Shown: positions 40,283-49,686, counted from the first letter of the stretch. The stretch is 64,000 bases of DNA from Castellaniella hirudinis (GCF_042651965.1 NZ_JBHSDY010000002.1:1-64000), one strand, 5' to 3'. Numbers and translations are program-made. Notes: generated by a model from the sequence alone, not told the origin.

Positions 40283-41078
40283 CCCGCAACCGCCTGAATC
40301 GCCCAAGGTCCTGTTCCGCCAGGACGACGGCATCGCGCGCATTACCCTGAACCGGCCCAGACAGCTCAACGCGCTGGATGCCGAGGCCATCCATGCCCTG
40401 GCGGCGGCCATCGAAGACGCCTGCAACGACACGCGCACCCGGGTCGTGCTGATCGAGGGCACCGGCAAGGCATTCTGCGTGGGCGGCGACATCAATCTCT
40501 TCAGCCGGGCGATCGACGACCTGCCGTCACTGCTCGAATCGCTGCTCCAGCCGCTGCACGCCGCGATCGCCCGCCTCGCCGCATCGGGCCTGCCCATCGT
40601 CTCCGCCGTGAATGGGCCGGTGGGCGGCGGCGGCATCGGCCTGGCGCTCTGCGCGGATTATGTGCTGGCAGCACAGTCCATGGCACTGCGCTGCGGGTAT
40701 TCCGCCATCGGCCTGACGCCGGACGCCGGCAGCGCGCGTTTCCTGACATTGCGCGCCGGCGTCGTACGCGCCAAGCAATTGTTCTATCTGAACGAAATGC
40801 TCGACGCACCGGCCTGCCTGGCGCTGGGCATCGTCGATGCCGTCCACCCCGACGAAGAACTGGCGGCCGCCGCGCAGGCCCTGGCACGCCGACTGCAAGC
40901 CGGCCCCAGAGAGCCCCTGGCCCGCATCAAAATGCTGATCGAGACCACCGGCGACCGGTCCTTGCCGGAGCACCTGGCGGCGGAACGCGAATGCATGGTC
41001 GCATCCTCGGGCGAACCGGATGCGCGCGAAGGAATCACCGCCTTCACGGAGAAACGCACGGCGCGCTTCGGCCCCTGA
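40257..41078 (+). CDS. Enoyl-CoA hydratase/isomerase family protein (second copy)
   Basis: 273 aa crotonase-fold protein, clearly distinct from its neighbour. Oxyanion segments are AFCVGGDINLFSRA (about 71-84) and VNGPVGGGGIGLALCADYVLAA (about 118-139). The following loop reads GLTPDAGSARFL (about 155-166) with an Asp where hydratases have Glu, so an isomerase or other crotonase reaction is possible. It overlaps the previous gene by 26 bases and ends one base from the convergent CoA-ligase gene at 41080. Two different crotonases in one operon suggest two ring or chain steps. Confidence 0.86.
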   Translation: MPDNQATPDPQPPESPKVLFRQDDGIARITLNRPRQLNALDAEAIHALAAAIEDACNDTRTRVVLIEGTGKAFCVGGDINLFSRAIDDLPSLLESLLQPLHAAIARLAASGLPIVSAVNGPVGGGGIGLALCADYVLAAQSMALRCGYSAIGLTPDAGSARFLTLRAGVVRAKQLFYLNEMLDAPACLALGIVDAVHPDEELAAAAQALARRLQAGPREPLARIKMLIETTGDRSLPEHLAAERECMVASSGEPDAREGITAFTEKRTARFGP

Positions 41079-41079
41079 C

Positions 41080-42660
41080 TCACGTGCACAGGTCTCGAAG
41101 CACGGCCTTCTGGATCTTGCCCATGGCGTTCTTCGGAAACGCCTGCAGACAATCGATGCGCCTGGGCACCTTGTAATCCGCCAGGTGCCTGCGGCAGAAC
41201 GCGCGCAGCTCATCGAGATCCAGGCGCACGGCGTCTTTCGGGACGATGAAGGCCTGGATATCTTCCCCGAGCTTTGCATGCGGCACCGCCACGACCGCTG
41301 CCTCCAGGACCCCTGGATGCCGGTACAGGACCTCCTCGATCTCCACCGAGCTGATTTTCAGCCCGCCGCGATTGACGATGTCCTTGATGCGATCGCTGTA
41401 ATAGAGATAGCCCTCGTCGTCCAGCCAGCCCACGTCGCCCGTGCGCACCCAACCGTCTTGCAGCACCTGCCGGCTGGCTTCTTCGTTCTTGTAGTACCCG
41501 CGCATGCAGGCAGGCGAGCGGACGGCAATCTGCCCGACGGCTTGGCCGGAGGCCATCCGCCCCTCATCGTCCAGAATGGCCACCTCGCACAAGGGCATGG
41601 GCCGGCCCGCCGAATCAATGCGCCGGAGCGCCTGATCCGGCGTCAGCAAGGTGCCCGAAGGCCCCGTTTCCGTCATGCCGTACTGCTTGCGCAGTTCGAC
41701 CCCCGGATACTTCGCCGCCAGCGCGCGCACGGCAGCCGCCGGCATGGCCGCGCCCCCGTAATCCCACAGCCGCATCGAAGGCAAGGCGCGGGGCGCGCGC
41801 TCCAGCGCATCGAGCATGAACACGTAATGGGAAGGCACCCCGATGACGGCGGTCGACCCCTCGTCCTCGATCCGGTGCAGCATCACGGCCGCATCGAAGC
41901 GAGGTTCGAGCACCAGCGTCGCACCGACCCAGAACGCCGGCATGGGCGCGAACTGGGTGCCGGAACTGGTGAAGAACGGGATCGCATGATGAAACACATC
42001 ATCGTTGCGCAAGCCCAAGGCCGCCGCAAAGATCGCCCCCGTGGCCAGCGCCGATCCATGCGTATGCATGACCGCCTTGGGCCGGGCGGTCGTGCCCGAG
42101 GTGAAGACGATATTCGCCAGATCGCCGACGTCCAATGCGGGCAAATCGTCTTCCGCCACCGGCGCGCCGGCATCCGCGAGACGATCCCCCAGATCGAGCA
42201 TCAGGCGCAGTTTCGGCAGGCCGGGCCGCAAAGCCTGCGCACGCGGCCTGAGCGCAGGCTGCACCAGCATCGCCACACAGTCGGAGAAACCGATGGCGTA
42301 GCGCAGCTCGTCATCCACGAAGCGGGGATTGAGCGGCACCATCACCGCGCCGGCCCGCAGCAGCGCCAGATATCCCACCAGACAGTCCACGTAGGATTCG
42401 CCGTCGGCCAGGATGCCGACGTGGTCGCCCGTTGCGATGCCCCGGGCCCGCAGCCCCTGGGCCAGCTCGACGGATTCCCGGCGCAGCGCCGACCAACTGA
42501 TCCTGGACCAGACGCCCTGGCCGCGCGGCCCGATCAGCGCAATCCGATCGGGCTGCACGGCGGCCCAATGGTCCATCAGTGCATTGAGCGATCGGAACCG
42601 GGCCAAAGCCTGCGCCAGTTCCGGCGCCTCGTGCCGCGCGAGGGCCGGCGGGCGGGTCAC
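41080..42660 (-). CDS. Second AMP-forming acyl-CoA synthetase
   Basis: 526 aa ANL enzyme. Motifs are intact: VFTSGTTARPKAVMHTHGS (about 173-191), YGMTETG (about 325-331), YYSDRIKDIVNRGGLKISSVEIEE (about 417-440) and the catalytic Lys in FPKNAMGKIQKAVLR near the C-terminus. It starts at a GTG with one base between it and the stop of the binding-protein gene, so it is translated with it. Being the second ligase in the cluster, it may act on a pathway intermediate or a related acid. Last gene of the minus-strand operon NTF2-like, binding protein, ligase. Confidence 0.88.
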   Translation of the reverse strand: MTRPPALARHEAPELAQALARFRSLNALMDHWAAVQPDRIALIGPRGQGVWSRISWSALRRESVELAQGLRARGIATGDHVGILADGESYVDCLVGYLALLRAGAVMVPLNPRFVDDELRYAIGFSDCVAMLVQPALRPRAQALRPGLPKLRLMLDLGDRLADAGAPVAEDDLPALDVGDLANIVFTSGTTARPKAVMHTHGSALATGAIFAAALGLRNDDVFHHAIPFFTSSGTQFAPMPAFWVGATLVLEPRFDAAVMLHRIEDEGSTAVIGVPSHYVFMLDALERAPRALPSMRLWDYGGAAMPAAAVRALAAKYPGVELRKQYGMTETGPSGTLLTPDQALRRIDSAGRPMPLCEVAILDDEGRMASGQAVGQIAVRSPACMRGYYKNEEASRQVLQDGWVRTGDVGWLDDEGYLYYSDRIKDIVNRGGLKISSVEIEEVLYRHPGVLEAAVVAVPHAKLGEDIQAFIVPKDAVRLDLDELRAFCRRHLADYKVPRRIDCLQAFPKNAMGKIQKAVLRDLCT

Positions 42661-42661
42661 G

Positions 42662-43876
42662 TCAACCCTTGACCAGCGGACACGTGCTGTCGGACAGCCT
42701 GGGGAAGGCCTCGTCGCCCGAAATCGTATCCCGGATCGTCAGCATGTCCCACGGGCCTTTCGATTCAGCCGGCGTCTTGACCTGGGCCAGATACATGTCG
42801 TGCACCATCATCCCGTCCTTGCGGACCTGGCCGTTGCTGGTGAAGAAGTCGTTGACCGGGATCTTGCGCATCTGCTCCATGACCGCGTCCGCCTCCAGCG
42901 TCCCCGCCGCAGCCACCGCCTTGAGGTAATGCATCGTCGCCGAGTACGCTCCCGCCTGATTCATCGTGGGCATCAGCTTGCGACGCTCATAGAAGCGCTC
43001 GGACCAGGTGCGGGACTCGGGCGTACGGTCCCAATAAAAAGCCGTGGTGAACAACAGGCCCTGCGCCAGATCCAGGCCCATGCCCTTGACGTCGGAATCG
43101 AAGAGGATCAAAGGGGCGACCTTGGTCTTGCCCGTCGTCAGGCCGAATTCACGCGCCTGGCGGACGGCATTCTGCGTATCCTGTCCTGCGTTGGCCAAGG
43201 CGATCACATCGGGATTCGCACTTTGCGCGGAAAGCAGGAACGAGGCGAAATCCGTTGCCTTGAAGGGATGGCTGACCGACCCCACCACCTTGCCGCCCGC
43301 CTGCTCGACCACCTTGGCAGTCTCTTCCTGCAAGGCCTTGCCGAACGCATAGTCCGCAGAGATGAAGTACCACGATTTGCCGCCGCCCTGGGTCAGGGCC
43401 TTGCCCGTGACATTGGCCAGCGCATAGATGTTCCACGCCCACTGCATGCCATAAGGCGAACACTGGTCATTGATCAGCGCCGTCGCGCCCGACGTAAAGA
43501 CCGAGACGCGTTTCTTTTCCCGGGTCAGCTTCTGGAGCGCGAGGGCGGACGCCGAATCGGAGCTCTCGAGGATCATCTGCACGTCCTGTTGATCGATCCA
43601 CTCCCGGGCGCGGCTGGTGGCCACATCCACTTTCAGCAGCGAATCCGCGATCAGAACCTCGATGGGACGGCCCAGCACCTTGCCCCCGAAGTCCTCCACC
43701 GCCATCTCCATCGCCACGCCGATGCCGGGACCCGCCAGGCCCGAATAGGCCCCGGAAAGGTCGGCAATCGCGCCGATCCGCACAGGCTGGTCTTTGGCCT
43801 GCGCCCGGGCGACGCCCGGGCCCGCAGCCAGCGCAAGCATCCCTGCGACGATCGCAGCGGTCTGTTTGATCTTCAT
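42662..43876 (-). CDS. LivK-type periplasmic binding protein (ABC branched-chain amino-acid family)
   Basis: 404 aa with a signal peptide ending near residue 25 (GVARAQA) and a type I periplasmic-binding fold (Peripla_BP_6). The VRIGAIADLSGAYSGLAGPG start at about 31-50 is typical. Homologues in catabolic clusters bind aromatic or other carboxylic acids. No LivH, M, G or F genes are in the window, so it must borrow a transporter or work as a sensor/scavenger. It lies 44 bp after the NTF2-like gene and one base before the CoA-ligase gene. Confidence 0.87.
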   Translation of the reverse strand: MKIKQTAAIVAGMLALAAGPGVARAQAKDQPVRIGAIADLSGAYSGLAGPGIGVAMEMAVEDFGGKVLGRPIEVLIADSLLKVDVATSRAREWIDQQDVQMILESSDSASALALQKLTREKKRVSVFTSGATALINDQCSPYGMQWAWNIYALANVTGKALTQGGGKSWYFISADYAFGKALQEETAKVVEQAGGKVVGSVSHPFKATDFASFLLSAQSANPDVIALANAGQDTQNAVRQAREFGLTTGKTKVAPLILFDSDVKGMGLDLAQGLLFTTAFYWDRTPESRTWSERFYERRKLMPTMNQAGAYSATMHYLKAVAAAGTLEADAVMEQMRKIPVNDFFTSNGQVRKDGMMVHDMYLAQVKTPAESKGPWDMLTIRDTISGDEAFPRLSDSTCPLVKG

Positions 43877-43920
43877 GTCGTCTCCTGGTCTTGATTCTCA
43901 GTGTGGGTCAAAAGGCAGAT

Positions 43921-44421
43921 TCAGGGATTCGCAGCCCGCCATCGATGCTGCGGCGGCAATTGTTCCAGCAGGAATGGGGCCGCCCCGGGGCCGACAAAAA
44001 TCGCCGAGCCGCAGCGTTCGACATAGGTCCAGCGGCCATCCCGTCGCGTACAAATATCCGTGAAGTCGACGACCGAGGACGGCGTGTCGATTTCGAGAGG
44101 GGAAGCCCCCAGGCCCGAATAGACCGTGATGATGGAATGCACGCGCACGCAATCGGGGCCCAGCGCCTCGAGCCGCAAGTTGGACGAAACGTGGCGCGTC
44201 GTACGCACCGGCCGGCTTGCGTTCCGCGCCAGGAAGAAGGCCTCGATCGCAGCCCGGCCTTCGATCCGGCGCTCGCCAAAGACCATCCGGCCCTCGTCGG
44301 CATACAGTTGCGCGACGCTGCCGGCCTGGGGCCGATCGACCCGGAACCAGTACTCGGCGTTCAGCCGAGCCAGCTCAGCCTCGACCGAGGCCTGTTCCAC
44401 CGCAACGCGTTCGACCATCAT
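43921..44421 (-). CDS. NTF2-like/SnoaL-type small protein
   Basis: 166 aa from the ATG at 44421 (MMVERVAVEQ), which follows AGGAGGG by about five bases; the frame further upstream runs through the promoter and is not coding. The alternation of strands, the N-terminal helix with ELARLNAEYWFRVD and the final RWTYVERCGSAIFVGP fit the cone-shaped NTF2 fold found in ketosteroid-isomerase-like, SnoaL and ring-hydroxylating dioxygenase beta proteins. The role may be hydration, isomerisation or ligand binding in the acyl-CoA pathway. First gene of the minus-strand operon. Confidence 0.72.
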   Translation of the reverse strand: MMVERVAVEQASVEAELARLNAEYWFRVDRPQAGSVAQLYADEGRMVFGERRIEGRAAIEAFFLARNASRPVRTTRHVSSNLRLEALGPDCVRVHSIITVYSGLGASPLEIDTPSSVVDFTDICTRRDGRWTYVERCGSAIFVGPGAAPFLLEQLPPQHRWRAANP

Positions 44422-44473
44422 GTGTCCCTCCTGCATCCAGAGGCTTCCAGACTGTTGGGTACGGCATGCCGTA

Positions 44474-44502
44474 AATATAATTACAAATGACTGTTCAGTC
44501 AA
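44474..44502 (-). promoter_or_regulatory. Promoter and operator of the NTF2-binding protein-ligase operon
   Basis: On the minus strand, TTGACT (44502-44497), a 17-bp spacer and TATATT (44479-44474) form a near-consensus promoter. The palindrome TGACTGTTCAGTCA (44488-44501) covers its -35. Confidence 0.75.
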
Positions 44503-44543
44503 TAAATGGATTTTTCATCAACGAACATCACCAAAGGATAAGT

Positions 44544-44597
44544 TTGTAATTTGTTCTTGTGATTCTATAAAATACAGTTTTCATGACTATCCAGTCA
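44544..44597 (+). promoter_or_regulatory. Promoter and operator of the acyl-CoA dehydrogenase gene
   Basis: TTGTAA (44544-44549), a 16-bp spacer and TATAAA (44566-44571). The palindrome TGACTATCCAGTCA (44584-44597) follows where transcription should start, about 30 bp before the ATG. It is a third match to the cluster's operator. Confidence 0.7.
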
Positions 44598-44627
44598 TGT
44601 AACACGACAACTTATAGAGGCCTGTCC

Positions 44628-45800
44628 ATGCACCTACCCGGTTTGAGCATCGATCTCGGCGACGCGATAGAGGATCTGCGCCACGCCGTACGCAAGTTCG
44701 CGCTTGCCGAGATCGCGCCGCGCGCGGCGGAGATCGAGCGCGACAACAACTTTCCGGCCGACCTCTGGCGCAAGCTGGGCGAGATGGGCTTGCTGGGCAT
44801 GACCATCGACGAAGCCTACGGCGGGGTCGACATGGGCTACCTGGCGCATATGGTCGCCATGGAAGAGATCACCCGGGCCTCCGCCGCCGTGGGCCTGTCG
44901 TACGGGGCGCACTCGAACCTCTGCGTCAACGTCCTGTACACCAATGGCACGCCCGAGCAGCGGCAGCGCTACCTGCCCAAGCTGGTCTCCGGCGAGCACG
45001 TCGGCGCGCTCGCCATGTCGGAACCCAACGCCGGTTCGGACGTGGTGAACATGACACTGCACGCGCGCCGCGAGAGCGACCACTATGTCCTGAACGGCTC
45101 CAAGATGTGGATCACCAATGGCGGAGACGCCGACACACTGGTGGTCTACGCCAAGACAGACCCCAAGGCCGGCTCCAAAGGCATCACCGCTTTCATCGTG
45201 GAGAAATCCATGCAGGGCTTCAGCCACGGCGCCAAACTCGACAAGCTCGGCTGCCGGGGCTCGAATACGTACCCCCTGTTTTTCGACGACTGCGTCGTGC
45301 CGGCGGAAAACGTCCTTCGCGGCGAAGGCCAGGGCGTTGCCGTGCTCATGTCGGGCCTGGACTACGAACGCGCCGTCATGGCCGCCGGCCCTCTGGGCAT
45401 CATGGCCGCCTGCATGGACACGGCCCTGCCCTATGCGCACGAACGCAAGCAGTTCGGCCGCAGCATCGGCGAGTTCCAGCTCATGCAAGGCAAGCTCGCG
45501 GACATGTACACCACCTGGCAGGCCTGCCGCGCCTATCTCTACGCATTGGGCCATGTCTGCGACCGCCAGCCGCATTCGCGCAGCCTGCGCAAAGACGCAG
45601 CCGGCGTCATCCTCTATCTCGCCGAGAAGGCCACCTGGATGGCAGGCGAAACCATCCAGATCCTGGGCGGCAACGGCTACATCAATGACTTTCCGGCGGG
45701 CCGCTACTGGCGCGATGCCAAGCTCTGGGAAATCGGGGCCGGCACATCCGAGATCCGGCGCATGCTGATCGGCCGCGAGCTCTTCGCCGAAACGGCCTGA
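44628..45800 (+). CDS. Acyl-CoA dehydrogenase, isovaleryl-CoA dehydrogenase-like
   Basis: 390 aa from the ATG at 44628, seven bases after AGAGG; an ATG at 44583 lies inside the operator and is rejected. FAD/substrate signatures are clear: AMSEPNAGSDVV (about 128-139), WITNGG (about 160-165) and the C-terminal QILGGNGY and GTSEIRRMLIGRE. The Glu in GLDYERAV (near residue 246) is where isovaleryl-CoA dehydrogenase has its catalytic base. It oxidises an acyl-CoA, probably short and branched, to the enoyl-CoA used by the hydratases at 39-41 kb. A TetR gene follows 104 bp downstream. Confidence 0.89.
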   Translation: MHLPGLSIDLGDAIEDLRHAVRKFALAEIAPRAAEIERDNNFPADLWRKLGEMGLLGMTIDEAYGGVDMGYLAHMVAMEEITRASAAVGLSYGAHSNLCVNVLYTNGTPEQRQRYLPKLVSGEHVGALAMSEPNAGSDVVNMTLHARRESDHYVLNGSKMWITNGGDADTLVVYAKTDPKAGSKGITAFIVEKSMQGFSHGAKLDKLGCRGSNTYPLFFDDCVVPAENVLRGEGQGVAVLMSGLDYERAVMAAGPLGIMAACMDTALPYAHERKQFGRSIGEFQLMQGKLADMYTTWQACRAYLYALGHVCDRQPHSRSLRKDAAGVILYLAEKATWMAGETIQILGGNGYINDFPAGRYWRDAKLWEIGAGTSEIRRMLIGRELFAETA

Positions 45801-45904
45801 GCCCATCCGGGCCGCCCAGGCCCGCCCGTACGAAACCATGCGGCCGGTATAATGCCCCGGCAGGCTCGGATGACCACCAAAAGCGATGGGGGTGATGCCC
45901 ACAC

Positions 45905-46513
45905 ATGTTAAAAATAAAGAAAACCCGCTCAGACAAATCCGAAGAAACCCGGCGCGCATTGTTCGATGCCGCCATCCAGACCGTCGCCGAAGAAGGATAC
46001 GCAGGCGCTTCCGTCGACAAGATCGTCGCCCGGGCCAATGTCGCCAAGGGCACCTTCTACAATTACTTCGAGAACCAGCAGGATCTCTTCGACCAGCTTC
46101 TGCCCAACCTCGGCCAGAAACTGCTCGACTACATCCGCACCCAGCTCGACGAATCCCTGACCGGCCTCGCCCGGGAAAAGCGCCGTGTCGAGGCTTACTT
46201 CGACTTTTGCCGCAAGACACCGGGGTTCCTGCGCATTCTGAACGAGGCGGAAATCTTCGCCCCCAAGGCCTTCCATCATCACGTCAAAGTGTTCTACGAA
46301 GGCTACTTCCGCGCGATCCGGCGCAGCGCGCAGCGGGGCGAGGTCTCGGGCTACGACGAAGATGAGCTGGGCATCGTCGTTTTCATGCTCATGGGCATGC
46401 GCAGCTACCTGACCATGCTGTACCAGTACAAATACATCAGCCGCTCAAAGCTCGAATTGGACAAAGTCATCTCCACCTACGAGAAATTCGTGGCGCGCGC
46501 GCTGTTCGACTGA
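45905..46513 (+). CDS. TetR/AcrR-family regulator, likely master of the acyl-CoA cluster
   Basis: 202 aa. The HTH is at about residues 28-60 (ASVDKIVARANVAKGTFYNYFENQQDLF), with a C-terminal helical ligand domain. Regulators of this type control fatty-acid or other acyl-CoA catabolism and respond to acyl-CoA. The three matching palindromes before the flanking operons make it the most likely repressor of the cluster. Its own leader has TATAAT near 45850 but no copy of the palindrome. The Shine-Dalgarno is weak. It converges with the DUF169 gene, with three bases between stops. Confidence 0.85.
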   Translation: MLKIKKTRSDKSEETRRALFDAAIQTVAEEGYAGASVDKIVARANVAKGTFYNYFENQQDLFDQLLPNLGQKLLDYIRTQLDESLTGLAREKRRVEAYFDFCRKTPGFLRILNEAEIFAPKAFHHHVKVFYEGYFRAIRRSAQRGEVSGYDEDELGIVVFMLMGMRSYLTMLYQYKYISRSKLELDKVISTYEKFVARALFD

Positions 46514-46516
46514 CCC

Positions 46517-47317
46517 CTACTCTTTCGCCTTCACGGGATAGCTGGCCCCCATGCCCGCACGCGCATCCTGCTGGATGCCATACGTGGCGAAGGGGTAGCG
46601 CAGGCCGTTCTTGGCAAGCGCGCGCATCCCCGCCAGCGACTTCTCGATGTCGGCCGGCGGCAGCGCCATCAGCATCTCATCATCCAGCACCCCGCCGTAA
46701 CGGCGTTCGGCAAAACAGGGAATCGACAGGCTGGGCTTGCGCGTGCGCAATGCCCGCCCCCAGGAATCGGCGCACGAGGATTCACCCACCACGCTCCAGT
46801 CGAAGCGCTCGTAGCCCGACCACTGCAGGCCGTTGATGAAATAGATCATCGCGCCCGGCGTCGCATAGAACAGCGCAATGTCCGGCGGACCGACCTCATC
46901 GCCAAACCCCGCCCAGCGTTCGAGCGGCGCCACCACCAGCGCCCGGTAACGGCCCACCGGCACAACATCCATGGCCGCCTGGTGGCGGGCCGAATCCTCG
47001 ATCCTGGCGAACCAGACCCCCGTCATGGCACGGCCGCTGTACCATTCCTCATCCTGGCCGCCCAGCCCCACCACGGCACGGCACTGATCCCCCACCAAGT
47101 CGTCAGACGTCACCCCAAGAATCCAGCCCAGGCGCGCGGCTTGCCCCACCAGTTGGTCCAGGGTATGGATGGCTTGCGGGCGGCGCAGGCGCGGGATCGC
47201 GTCGAAAACCTCGACCGACTCGCACAGTTTCATCCCGATGGGCGGGGTACGCAGCTTGAGCATGCGCTCGAGGTCCGAAGCCAGCGCCGCAAGGTCGGCC
47301 GGGGTCTTTTGGGTCAT
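46517..47317 (-). CDS. DUF169-family protein
   Basis: 266 aa, soluble. The start (LERMLKLRTPPIGMKLCES at about 17-35) is typical of DUF169, where a hydrophobic V/I-x-V/M-K-L segment is followed by a Cys-containing central part; here DDLVGDQCRAVVGLG (about 71-85) and SSCADSWG (about 179-186). Function is not established. Family members often occur near iron-sulphur or redox enzymes and are conserved in their Cys. AGGAG precedes the ATG by ten bases. It converges with TetR and is divergent from the small secreted protein gene. A link to the acyl-CoA cluster is possible but unproven. Confidence 0.75.
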   Translation of the reverse strand: MTQKTPADLAALASDLERMLKLRTPPIGMKLCESVEVFDAIPRLRRPQAIHTLDQLVGQAARLGWILGVTSDDLVGDQCRAVVGLGGQDEEWYSGRAMTGVWFARIEDSARHQAAMDVVPVGRYRALVVAPLERWAGFGDEVGPPDIALFYATPGAMIYFINGLQWSGYERFDWSVVGESSCADSWGRALRTRKPSLSIPCFAERRYGGVLDDEMLMALPPADIEKSLAGMRALAKNGLRYPFATYGIQQDARAGMGASYPVKAKE

Positions 47318-47495
47318 GCGAGGCGTCTCCTGTCGTCATCCTTCGCCTGCCCGACGGCGCGGGCGGCATGAGGATGGATATTAGCGGATGGGCAGCGCGA
47401 TGGGGACGTGGCCGCTTATGGGGGGATGATGATTCGATGCTTGCTTTTTGTCATTTATGCTAGCGTAATCACTCACATCAACTCATGGGGCCCAG

Positions 47496-47954
47496 ATGAA
47501 ACCGCACGTCAAAACCCTGGCAGGCCTCGCCCTCTTTTCCTGCTTGTCCGCCACAGCGCTTGCAGCCGACACGGCGGGCTGCACGCTGGAAAACGGCAAG
47601 ACCCTCTCTTTGACGGATCTCGGCACGGCGCCCGCCTATCGCTATGGCACGAAGGACAAGGCAGAGCTGTCCCTCGCTGCCGGACAAAAGGACATACAGG
47701 TCTACAAAGGCCTCGTCATGTTTTCCGGCGGCGTCGCCAGCTATATCCGGTTTGCAAACGGCCAATATAGCTACGTCGCCTACGACGGCATGGGCAAAGG
47801 CTGGGCGTTCACCGGACTGATTGTCTATAAAAAGGACAAGGTCATCATGTCCAAGTCATGCAAGAACGACAAGAATGCCCTGGATTTTGACGTGAGCACT
47901 GTGCAAGCGCCGGAAGATCCTGAGATGGATACGTTTGAATTCGCTCCGTCCTAG
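47496..47954 (+). CDS. Hypothetical secreted protein, 152 aa
   Basis: A good signal peptide (residues 1-23, ending ATALAAD) precedes a mature domain of about 128 aa with two Cys (residue 28, CTLENGK, and near 126, SCKND) that may form a disulphide. The composition is that of a beta-rich periplasmic protein. I recognise no family. GGGG stands five bases before the ATG. A TTGCTT-like box lies upstream, but no firm promoter. It is alone between DUF169 and tRNA-Leu. Nothing shows its role. Confidence 0.65.
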   Translation: MKPHVKTLAGLALFSCLSATALAADTAGCTLENGKTLSLTDLGTAPAYRYGTKDKAELSLAAGQKDIQVYKGLVMFSGGVASYIRFANGQYSYVAYDGMGKGWAFTGLIVYKKDKVIMSKSCKNDKNALDFDVSTVQAPEDPEMDTFEFAPS

Positions 47955-48063
47955 CATGCCTCACACAGGACCGGCCAGGCACGCTCGAAAAAGCATCAAA
48001 AAGAGTACCTGAAACCCAGGACACGCTGGATCTGCCTGCGCAGCTTCGATCACTACACACAAC

Positions 48064-48094
48064 AAAAAACCCGCATGGCTCAAGTCCATGCGGG
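48064..48094 (-). terminator. Terminator of tRNA-Leu(GAG)
   Basis: CCCGCATGG and CCATGCGGG (48070-48094) form a 9-bp stem with a 7-base loop. Reading leftwards it is followed by six U (the A-run at 48064-48069). It lies 14 bp from the tRNA 3' end. Confidence 0.85.
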
Positions 48095-48107
48095 TTTCTC
48101 AATTCGG

Positions 48108-48192
48108 TGGTGCCGTCGGCGAGACTCGAACTCGCACAGCTTTCGCCACTACCCCCTCAAGATAGCGTGTCTACCAATTCCACCACGACGGC
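48108..48192 (-). tRNA. leuT: tRNA-Leu(GAG)
   Basis: 85 bases including encoded CCA, class II with a long variable arm. Acceptor strand GCCGTCG pairs with CGACGGC, the T loop reads TTCGAGT, and the anticodon loop TTGAGGG gives GAG. The D arm has the leucine-type GGTAGAC. It lies on the secG-tpiA strand with its own terminator. The symbol is only a generic leucine-tRNA name. Confidence 0.93.
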
Positions 48193-48284
48193 ATTTTGCC
48201 TTGCGACAAAGACGGGCATTCTAGCATGAAAACACACCGGTCTTGGCGGGCGGGGAGCGCGCCAGGACCGGCAAAGAAGCCGTC

Positions 48285-48737
48285 TTATTTCTTGTCGGCC
48301 GGGGCCGGAACGGCCGGCACCGAAGCGTCGCCTGCCGACGGCGCCGACGGCACTGCGGCGCCCGCGGACGGTGCGGCGGGCACGGACGGGACGGCGCTGC
48401 CGCCGCCCACGCTGGGCACGGCGGAACCGGCCGGGGCGGCTTCCTTGGCCGGGGCCGTGAAGCCTTGCATGATGCCGGATTCGATGGGTGAGCCGGCGGG
48501 ATGGTGGGCCACCCAGGCCAGGCCGCCGGTGGTGACGAAGAAGATGATGGCCGCCCACTTGGTGGCGCGCGACAGGAAGTTGGCGGCGCCGGCGGAGCCG
48601 AACACGCTGCCGGCCGAGCCGCTGCCGAAGGCGGCGCCCATGTCGGCGCCCTTGCCCTGCTGCAGCAGAACCAGCACGATAACCAGAAGCGAAGAGATGA
48701 CCTGCAGGGTCAGCAGGATCGAGGAAAGCCATTGCAT
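48285..48737 (-). CDS. secG: Protein translocase subunit SecG
   Basis: 150 aa. The first 75 residues are standard SecG: one membrane segment (about 4-24), the conserved VLLQQGKGADMGAAFG region (about 22-37) and a second segment (about 60-78). The remaining half is a low-complexity Ala/Pro/Ser/Gly tail, longer than in E. coli SecG (110 aa) but common in this group of bacteria. SecG assists SecYE in moving proteins across the inner membrane. It lies 35 bp downstream of tpiA on the same strand, the usual order in Burkholderiales. Confidence 0.93.
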   Translation of the reverse strand: MQWLSSILLTLQVISSLLVIVLVLLQQGKGADMGAAFGSGSAGSVFGSAGAANFLSRATKWAAIIFFVTTGGLAWVAHHPAGSPIESGIMQGFTAPAKEAAPAGSAVPSVGGGSAVPSVPAAPSAGAAVPSAPSAGDASVPAVPAPADKK

Positions 48738-48772
48738 GATGATAGGACTCCGGACCTTATGGTGTTCTCGGA

Positions 48773-49525
<753 letters not shown>

Positions 49526-49686
49526 GCTAGCCCTACAAAGAGTAACCCTGAATTGTAGCGTGTTTGCGCGTGCCGCGTCGATGTCAGGTATAGTCATCGA
49601 AAGCATCCAAGGTCGAACACACGTCTTCGAACACCTCATCCCATCAGGCACCCCAAAGGGGTGTGACACACCGATAGGAGGATCGC

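Noticed and set aside
49649..49671. Stem CACCCC-AAA-GGGGTG and GTGTGACACAC before cytochrome b561 as a riboswitch or terminator
   Set aside because: Short, with no T-run and no known riboswitch features; noted only in the gene entry.
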